From Planctomycetota bacterium (lineage in GTDB: Bacteria > Planctomycetota > Phycisphaerae > Phycisphaerales > SM1A02): 64,000 bases of DNA. This document shows, piece by piece, positions 59,239-64,000 of this stretch; position 1 is the first letter of the stretch; the number at the start of each line of letters is the position of its first letter. The position numbers were made by a program, and so were the translations under genes. The notes beneath the pieces were generated by a model, which was not told where the DNA came from, searched no databases, and saw only the letters and a program-made list of their open reading frames with translations. Location: contig JACNLO010000049.1 of NCBI GenBank assembly GCA_014381555.1, positions 61,291 through 125,290 on the forward strand, given 5' to 3'.

Positions 59239-60888
59239 TCACTTAATACGCATTTGTTGAATAATTCTCCAAACGCCAAGTGTACCTGCAAATATGTAAC
59301 CAATTAAACCAAGAGTGGCACGAAGATCCATTGTTCCTGACCGGTTTGCAAGAACCATAATTGACGAGCCAACTATTAATGCGGAAATAATCAGTGCCCA
59401 ACTTACATTTTTTGAAGACCTGTCCATTGCATCTGAAAGGTGGTCCACGGACTCCACATCAATATTCAACCGGACTTTGTTTCGCCGTATTCTGTCAAGA
59501 ATTCTCGTAGCATCTTCTGGCAAGCGCTCTACAAGTTGCGCCATAAGTTTTGCAGACACTGTGCCGCGGTCTTTGAGAGCTGAAAAACTAAAGCGTGATT
59601 TAACCAACTTTTCAATTGTTGGTTTGGCATACTCAAGCAAGTTAAATTTTGGTGAGAGTTCTTTCCCAACCCCCTCGATAGTAATCAATGCCTTAATCAT
59701 TAAGATTAAATCACCCGGACACTTCACGTTGTGTTTGCGAAGACCATCAAGGAATGATGTCAACATGACTCCCATATCCACATCGCCAAGCGGTCCCTCG
59801 GTAAACCGTTCCATAAAATCTTGAAGGTCTTTTCGCAATTCTTGTTCGTTTACATCATCAAAGGAGATGTCACCGAGTCGTAGAAATGATTTTGTAACAG
59901 TTTCAAGATTGTTTTCTGAGACACCATATAACAGCATTGCTAAATCTTGTCGCATAGATTCAACTACACGTCCAGTCATTCCACAATCAATAAAGCAAAG
60001 TTGTTCGCTATCCAAAACAAAAATGTTTCCTGGGTGGGGATCAGCGTGAAAAAAACCAACCTCTAGCGTTTGCTTAACCACTGCTTGTGCACCATTGGCA
60101 ACTATTTTGTCACGCTGGTCTTGGGTGAATCCAGCGTCTTTCCACTTTGTTAGTTCAACACCGCGTATCTCCTCTATAGCAAGAACTCGTTTTGTAGAAA
60201 GTTTTGAAAAAACTTCAGGGAATGTTGCACATTCGTCTGCGGTCATCGATTTCAACATTTTCGTACTGTCGGCCTCATGCCGAAGATCCATTTCATTCCC
60301 CAACGCCTCGGAAAAGGTGTCTATTACTTCTTTTGGATCAAAGCCAAGTTTTGCACCGTGGTTGTTTAACAAAGATGCTATTCCTTCAAGGACTTGTAAA
60401 TCTGAGTGGATAGTTTTTTCAATATGTGGACGGAGTATTTTAAGTACAAGGTGTTTTCCTTCCGTCGTAATCGCCTTATGAACTTGTGCTATAGAACCAT
60501 CCCCAATCGGAGTTTCTTCGATTTTGGAGAACATCGAATCGAGTTTCGATCCATACTCTGTTTCAAGTTCCTTCTTTACGTCCTCCCAAGGCACCACTGG
60601 GCAACTATCTTGCAAATTGGCCAATTCTGCGGACCACTCTGGGGGAACAAGATCTGGACGCATGCTAAGGACTTGACCAAGTTTCATAAAGGTCGGTCCT
60701 AGTTCCTCAAGAGCTAGCCGGAACCTCACAGGAGCCGGTTTTTGCTCAATATCGTGAATTTTCTTAATTTTTCCTAGGAAAGTGCCTAGTTTAGTGTCTC
60801 GGATAACCTCGCCGAAGCCGAATTTTGCGGCTACAGAGACGATTTCCTTCATCCTGGGCAGGTTTCGAATGAGTTTTGTTGGTGGCAT
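59239..60888 (-). CDS. ABC1/UbiB-family atypical kinase
   Basis: 549 residues. KxGQ motif FMKLGQVLSMRPDLVPP, the Ala-rich loop variant GDGSIAQVHKA, ATP Lys in LVLKILRP, and catalytic HADPHPGNIFVL with FIDCGMTGRV. The C-terminus has two membrane helices. UbiB/AarF proteins support quinone and isoprenoid-lipid metabolism; the quinone dependency here is inferred from the family. TTGATA-N17-TACTAT lies upstream with the ATG eight bases after the -10. Confidence 0.95.
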   Translation of the reverse strand: MPPTKLIRNLPRMKEIVSVAAKFGFGEVIRDTKLGTFLGKIKKIHDIEQKPAPVRFRLALEELGPTFMKLGQVLSMRPDLVPPEWSAELANLQDSCPVVPWEDVKKELETEYGSKLDSMFSKIEETPIGDGSIAQVHKAITTEGKHLVLKILRPHIEKTIHSDLQVLEGIASLLNNHGAKLGFDPKEVIDTFSEALGNEMDLRHEADSTKMLKSMTADECATFPEVFSKLSTKRVLAIEEIRGVELTKWKDAGFTQDQRDKIVANGAQAVVKQTLEVGFFHADPHPGNIFVLDSEQLCFIDCGMTGRVVESMRQDLAMLLYGVSENNLETVTKSFLRLGDISFDDVNEQELRKDLQDFMERFTEGPLGDVDMGVMLTSFLDGLRKHNVKCPGDLILMIKALITIEGVGKELSPKFNLLEYAKPTIEKLVKSRFSFSALKDRGTVSAKLMAQLVERLPEDATRILDRIRRNKVRLNIDVESVDHLSDAMDRSSKNVSWALIISALIVGSSIMVLANRSGTMDLRATLGLIGYIFAGTLGVWRIIQQMRIK

Positions 60889-60896
60889 GGTGTGAA

Positions 60897-60925
60897 ATAG
60901 TACTCGATTGAAAAAAAAATATCAA
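60897..60925 (-). promoter_or_regulatory. Promoter of the AarF/UbiB gene (TTGATA-N17-TACTAT)
   Basis: On the minus strand TTGATA (60925-60920), 17-base spacer, TACTAT (60902-60897), then eight bases to ATG 60888. No Shine-Dalgarno sequence; a nearly leaderless start is implied. Confidence 0.6.
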
Positions 60926-60931
60926 AATTCT

Positions 60932-60960
60932 TTGACCATTTGGCTCTTAATGCGCATAGT
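60932..60960 (+). promoter_or_regulatory. Promoter before the 60968 small gene (TTGACC-N17-CATAGT)
   Basis: TTGACC 60932-60937, 17-base spacer, CATAGT 60955-60960, then seven bases to ATG 60968. Confidence 0.45.
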
Positions 60961-60967
60961 AAGAAGG

Positions 60968-61192
60968 ATGACACACGATTCACGAAAAGAAAAGATCGAA
61001 GCAGCATTGTCTGGAAAGAGGCATCAGGTGGCTGAACGAACATCAAGAACAACTTCGCAAGTCCTTAGGACTGTTATTTATTGTTGCCTGCGTGGAAATT
61101 GGAGTGCAGCAACGACAAACTTTACAACCGCGATGAACATGATTTTGACAGGAATCGTAAACCCAAAGGCGGGAGCAAATCGGAAACCCTGA
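60968..61192 (+). CDS. Small basic protein, unknown
   Basis: 74 residues. ATG 60968 is preferred because a promoter places transcription start beside it; an upstream in-frame ATG (60950) is possible. Residues are basic at the N-terminus (MTHDSRKEKIEAALSGKRHQ), with a somewhat hydrophobic centre (VLRTVIYCCLRGNW). A strong terminator follows 31 bases past the stop. No family recognised. Confidence 0.5.
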   Translation: MTHDSRKEKIEAALSGKRHQVAERTSRTTSQVLRTVIYCCLRGNWSAATTNFTTAMNMILTGIVNPKAGANRKP

Positions 61193-61222
61193 GTAAATAA
61201 ATACTCTCAAACAAACACCGAC

Positions 61223-61253
61223 AAGCCCCGCGAAACTAAGCGGGGCTTTTTTT
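61223..61253 (+). terminator. Intrinsic terminator after the 60968 gene
   Basis: AAGCCCCGC (61223-61231) pairs with GCGGGGCTT (61240-61248), loop GAAACTAA, then TTTTT. Textbook Rho-independent form. Confidence 0.9.
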
Positions 61254-61273
61254 AGGACTATTTTTAGGAAAAC

Positions 61274-61765
61274 ATGAATACAACAACAGACAACCCAAAC
61301 GGTACAAACTTGCAAACAAATTGCGTGAACTATCCACCTAAGTTAGATTTTACTCTTTGCATTGATGTTACAAAGACCACTGCGGGATGGTGCGTCGACA
61401 TTTCCTCACTCTCGCCATGCGCATCCATCTCTGGATGCACTCTGAAAGACTTGCTGGAAGAGTCGGCCATCCTATGTGGCAAAGGGGACTCAAAAACATT
61501 TGGTGCGTACGACGACGCTCTTGCACATATCGCAACAGTGTTCGCTCAGTACGGGGAACACTTTTTGGGAGAGCGGGTTTCTCCTCCAGAACTTGGTCTT
61601 GTTGATCGGTTGCTTGATCGAACGGGTTTTTTGTCAATCAGTTCAGCCGAAACCGATGTGTTTTCTACTTTCATAGACGTGGGCATAGCAACATCAAATA
61701 AAAATGAGCCCTCCGATATAACTGCCATCTATGACATCTTTTCAGATACTTGGCATAGCGATTGA
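61274..61765 (+). CDS. Orphan protein of 163 residues, unknown
   Basis: The ATG at 61274 follows AGGA at good distance. The sequence is acidic with a Cys-containing first half (CIDVTKTTAGWCVDISSLSPC) and a helical second part. No domain recognised. It stands alone between two intrinsic terminators, so it is transcribed alone. Confidence 0.55.
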   Translation: MNTTTDNPNGTNLQTNCVNYPPKLDFTLCIDVTKTTAGWCVDISSLSPCASISGCTLKDLLEESAILCGKGDSKTFGAYDDALAHIATVFAQYGEHFLGERVSPPELGLVDRLLDRTGFLSISSAETDVFSTFIDVGIATSNKNEPSDITAIYDIFSDTWHSD

Positions 61766-61780
61766 AGCCCCCTTCTCGTT

Positions 61781-61797
61781 CGGCACACCGTGTGCCG
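61781..61797. repeat. 17-bp near-perfect palindrome CGGCACAC-C-GTGTGCCG
   Basis: Both arms of 8 bp match exactly around one central base, 15 bases after the 61274 gene's stop and before the terminator. It could be a hairpin or a protein-binding site. Confidence 0.4.
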
Positions 61798-61819
61798 TAC
61801 ATAGTCCTCCTCCTTGATT

Positions 61820-61855
61820 GGTTCAGAATCGGCGAAAGCCGGTTCTGACCTTTTT
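61820..61855 (+). terminator. Intrinsic terminator after the 61274 gene
   Basis: CAGAATCGGC pairs with GCCGGTTCTG (one G-U pair) around a GAAA tetraloop, with partial outer pairing GGT/ACC, followed by TTTTT at 61851-61855. The minus-strand nuclease gene's stop falls inside the tail. Confidence 0.8.
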
Positions 61856-63026
61856 ATTGGCAAGTTCCCCAATTACCAACAACTTGGAGAATATCTGATA
61901 CATCAACAACAAGGTTTCCGTCTACATCCCCAACACAACCGGGGCAGCAATCTCCACCATCTGGCGCCCAATCGCCAATAACTGCAAGAATATCGCTCAC
62001 ACCAATTATGCCATCACCATCGATGTCACCGCTGCATGAGGTTGCTTGTTGTGTTGGTTGAAAGTCCATAACAATTGGCAAGTGGTCGCTTGATACTGAT
62101 TCCCAAGTATCGGAGTTTTGGACACCAAGCAACTTTAATTCTTGGGCTGTCATTGTGTCTGTATTGAAAACAAAATTGTTTGCGACAGAAATAACACTGT
62201 CGGTAATCATGATTCGGTCTAAGTTACTTGGGGGCCAATCCCAACTTCCTTGCCACGTAAATGAATCACCAGTATTTGGATCAACTGGAACCAGATCTAG
62301 CAAGTCAGAATTATCCCAATCACCTTTAACGTCTTGACAATAATCCGCTTCTTCGATGATATCGCCAGTAATCAATGTCAGTTCCGGCTGTGGTCCTCCG
62401 ACTAAATTCATATCACCAGTAAGAACCATTGGTGTACCAAAAGGCAAATCAATATTCCTTCCTACAAACCTTGCATCGCCCATCCATGTTGCAATTGCAT
62501 CTGCGCTTTTTTGCCTTTTAATATCTTCATCCGAATAATTGCAGCACTTTAGGTGTACACCAAGAACATAAACATCTCTATTAAACTGATCGTCTGGCAA
62601 ATCGACCAAACACATGGTTACGCCACGAGTTGAACTTTCTGGAATCGTGTCTATCTCTTGCATGGACATTGGCATGTGTGATGCGACTACAGTTCTAAGT
62701 CCACTTCCCAATCCAACCAAAACTTCCCAACTTTCTTGTGGGAGATGATGGTTGAGCCAATTCTGAAATTCAGCAGCATAAGAATTGCTTCCATCTACTT
62801 CTTCAAAGATGACAATGTCAGGATTTATGGCAGAAATTACTCTTGAAAAAGCGTCTTCTGAAAGTTGAAATGGATCAAGGTTTCTTTCCAAGTTATAGGA
62901 AACAACGCGTACATCTTGCGGATTCCATTTATCAAACTGTGTCGTCCCACGTTCTTGAGAATATACAACAGTGGAACACGTTACAACAACCGAAAACGCT
63001 ATAGAGTAAATAATTTTGTTATCCAT
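61854..63026 (-). CDS. Secreted EEP nuclease/phosphatase with two dockerin-type repeats
   Basis: 390 residues. Signal peptide MDNKIIYSIAFSVVVTCSTVVYSQ. EEP catalytic motifs: VVSYNLERN (Asn), IVIFEEVDG (Glu), LTGDMNL (Asp/Asn), SSDHLPIVMDF (Asp-His). The C-terminus has two dockerin-like Ca2+-binding repeats, GDIDGDGIIGVSDILAVIGDW and GDVDGNLVVDVSDILQVVGNW. Such repeats are frequent ends of secreted proteins in Phycisphaerae and may act in surface attachment. Its substrate (DNA, RNA or phosphoester) is unknown. TTGATT-N16-TATACT precedes it. Confidence 0.9.
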   Translation of the reverse strand: MDNKIIYSIAFSVVVTCSTVVYSQERGTTQFDKWNPQDVRVVSYNLERNLDPFQLSEDAFSRVISAINPDIVIFEEVDGSNSYAAEFQNWLNHHLPQESWEVLVGLGSGLRTVVASHMPMSMQEIDTIPESSTRGVTMCLVDLPDDQFNRDVYVLGVHLKCCNYSDEDIKRQKSADAIATWMGDARFVGRNIDLPFGTPMVLTGDMNLVGGPQPELTLITGDIIEEADYCQDVKGDWDNSDLLDLVPVDPNTGDSFTWQGSWDWPPSNLDRIMITDSVISVANNFVFNTDTMTAQELKLLGVQNSDTWESVSSDHLPIVMDFQPTQQATSCSGDIDGDGIIGVSDILAVIGDWAPDGGDCCPGCVGDVDGNLVVDVSDILQVVGNWGTCQ

Positions 63027-63032
63027 AACTTG

Positions 63033-63060
63033 AGTATAATCCTTATTGTTATCAAATCAA
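63033..63060 (-). promoter_or_regulatory. Promoter of the dockerin nuclease gene (TTGATT-N16-TATACT)
   Basis: TTGATT (63060-63055), 16-base spacer, TATACT (63038-63033), then six bases to ATG 63026. Same -35 and spacer as the folC promoter. Leaderless start implied. Confidence 0.6.
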
Positions 63061-63119
63061 CTTCTTTCTGGTAGAGCCGTGCTATTGCCTGTAAAATACA
63101 CGCCAAATGGAGAAAAACA

Positions 63120-63935
63120 ATGGATAAACAAAACGCCGAATCTGCTTGCCACGACCGCTACTCCCCAGCGGCAACAACTGTTGAGCCAGCCCTTTGTTGC
63201 CCCGTCGACTACGACGCGAAGTGGTTGAAAGCCATTCCCCAAGAAGTTATTGACTGTGATTATGGTTGCGGTGACCCGAGCAAATATGTTCGCGAAGGAG
63301 AAACGGTTCTCGATCTTGGTTCAGGTGCCGGAAAAATTTGTTTTATCGCAAGCCAAGTTGTAGGTAAAGAGGGCAAAGTAATCGGTGTTGACATGAACGA
63401 TGCAATGCTAGAAGTTGCAAACAGGTTTGCTCCTGTAGTTGCTCAGGTAATTGGCTTTGCAAACGTCGAGTTCCACAAGGGGAATATCGTAAACATGCAA
63501 GACGTTGTAGAAGACAATTCTGTTGACGTTGTTGTTTCAAATTGCGTTCTTAACCTTGTGTCCAACAATGAAAAACCTGCTCTATTCAAAGAGTTGTACC
63601 GTGTCACCGCTCCGGGTGGTCGCGCTGTTATTTCTGACATTGTTTCAAATGAAGATGTGCCAACTGAAATGCAGAAGGACGATTATCTTTGGAGTGGTTG
63701 TATTTCTGGTGCAATGAAAGACGACTCTTTTGTTGAGGCGTTTGCTGATGCTGGGTTCGATGAAATTACAGTCGTAAAACACGAAACCGATCCATGGCAA
63801 ACCGTCAACGGTATTGAATTTCGTTCTATGACTGTTGTTGCTTGCAAGGCTGATGTCGATGGCAATACGGATGCTGGTCCAACACCGGAATCAAACGATG
63901 ATGGGTGTTGTTGTTCGGGCTCAGATTGCTGTTAG
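63120..63935 (+). CDS. arsM: Arsenite S-adenosylmethionine methyltransferase, ArsM-like
   Basis: 271 residues. SAM motif VLDLGSGAGKICFIA with GVDMNDAML. Conserved ArsM cysteines: Cys50 in YGCGDPS, Cys142 in SNCVLNL and Cys194 in SGCISGAM; Cys46 and a CC pair at 26-27 add further thiols. These are the As(III)-binding and catalytic thiols of ArsM, which methylates arsenite. The C-terminus is Cys-rich (263-271 hold five Cys), as in some ArsM relatives tied to arsenosugar synthesis. GGAG precedes the ATG. The gene runs near the right edge, so a partner such as ArsS may lie outside. TAAAAT near 63090 may be its -10. Confidence 0.88.
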   Translation: MDKQNAESACHDRYSPAATTVEPALCCPVDYDAKWLKAIPQEVIDCDYGCGDPSKYVREGETVLDLGSGAGKICFIASQVVGKEGKVIGVDMNDAMLEVANRFAPVVAQVIGFANVEFHKGNIVNMQDVVEDNSVDVVVSNCVLNLVSNNEKPALFKELYRVTAPGGRAVISDIVSNEDVPTEMQKDDYLWSGCISGAMKDDSFVEAFADAGFDEITVVKHETDPWQTVNGIEFRSMTVVACKADVDGNTDAGPTPESNDDGCCCSGSDCC

Positions 63936-63943
63936 CGTGTCAC

Positions 63944-63961
63944 GTTGATCAGCTGATCAAC
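63944..63961. repeat. Perfect 18-bp palindrome GTTGATCAGCTGATCAAC
   Basis: Perfect 9-bp arms, nine bases after the arsM stop. No T-run follows, so not a standard terminator. It could be a site for a dimeric regulator, or a hairpin between arsM and a gene beyond the window. Confidence 0.5.
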
Positions 63962-64000
63962 CGCCACACCCGTTTGCACAGTTGTTGAACCGTCTGGCCA

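Noticed and set aside
1..64000. CRISPR arrays, insertion sequences, toxin-antitoxin or phage-defence genes
   Set aside because: No regularly spaced repeats, transposase motifs, integrase, restriction or defence-type domains were seen on either strand.

Overview
The window is a gene-dense, A+T-leaning bacterial chromosome segment that most resembles a marine planctomycete of the class Phycisphaerae. The evidence is indirect: a DUF1559-type pseudopilin, a secretin-like secreted protein, a secreted nuclease ending in two dockerin-type repeats, membrane proteins with a C-x-x-C-G-Y-E-L-R zinc ribbon, and two groEL genes flanking one groES. No tRNA, rRNA, CRISPR array, insertion sequence, prophage or obvious recent foreign island was seen.

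Layout. 1-9.7 kb: a partial EEP-fold membrane protein, a pseudopilin, an ECF sigma/anti-sigma pair, an MFS transporter, ribosomal protein S1 behind a structured leader, and two secreted proteins. 9.7-20.7 kb: a ten-gene run on the minus strand (rpsU, membrane pyrophosphatase, rsfS, hydrolase, PQQ-repeat fragment, trmB, zinc protein, histidine kinase, MacB-type permease, S9 peptidase), many of them overlapping or abutting. 20.8-26.3 kb: NYN nuclease, pdxH, a large metzincin-type protease, purE and a short aspartate-semialdehyde-dehydrogenase-like gene. 26.3-36.3 kb: a minus-strand chaperone run groEL1-groES-groEL2-dnaJ-grpE, followed by fmdB-type zinc ribbon, rnr and acsA. 36.5-50.4 kb: zinc-ribbon membrane protein, MoxR ATPase, hpt, mgtE, a LOG-family protein, folC, leuS, a DUF2314-like protein, DUF2007-like protein, kinase-fold protein, yicC, secG and tpiA. 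50.5-64 kb: alaS with an overlapping small gene, GT87 mannosyltransferase-like protein, sugar isomerase, MDR dehydrogenase, a small membrane protein with a long structured 3' region, tmk, small membrane proteins, an AarF/UbiB kinase, two orphan small genes, the dockerin nuclease and an arsenite methyltransferase.

Most genes are housekeeping. The most distinctive feature is regulatory. About a dozen genes lack a convincing Shine-Dalgarno sequence but carry a -10-like TANNNT (or TATAAC) hexamer only 6-11 nt before the start codon, sometimes with a matching TTGATT/TTGATA-like -35 element. That is the pattern of leaderless or nearly leaderless transcripts. At 37452-37480 a single TATA core could serve both divergent genes. 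Together with stop/start overlaps and convergent genes that overlap at their 3' ends, this points to a compact genome using mixed leaderless and Shine-Dalgarno initiation.

I see no convincing wholly new multi-gene system. The better leads are a histidine kinase translationally coupled to an ABC permease with no ATPase or response regulator, an aspartate-semialdehyde dehydrogenase reduced to 251 residues, a pyrophosphatase with a roughly 100-residue extra loop, a structured leader before rpsA, and a split zinc ribbon around a membrane hairpin.
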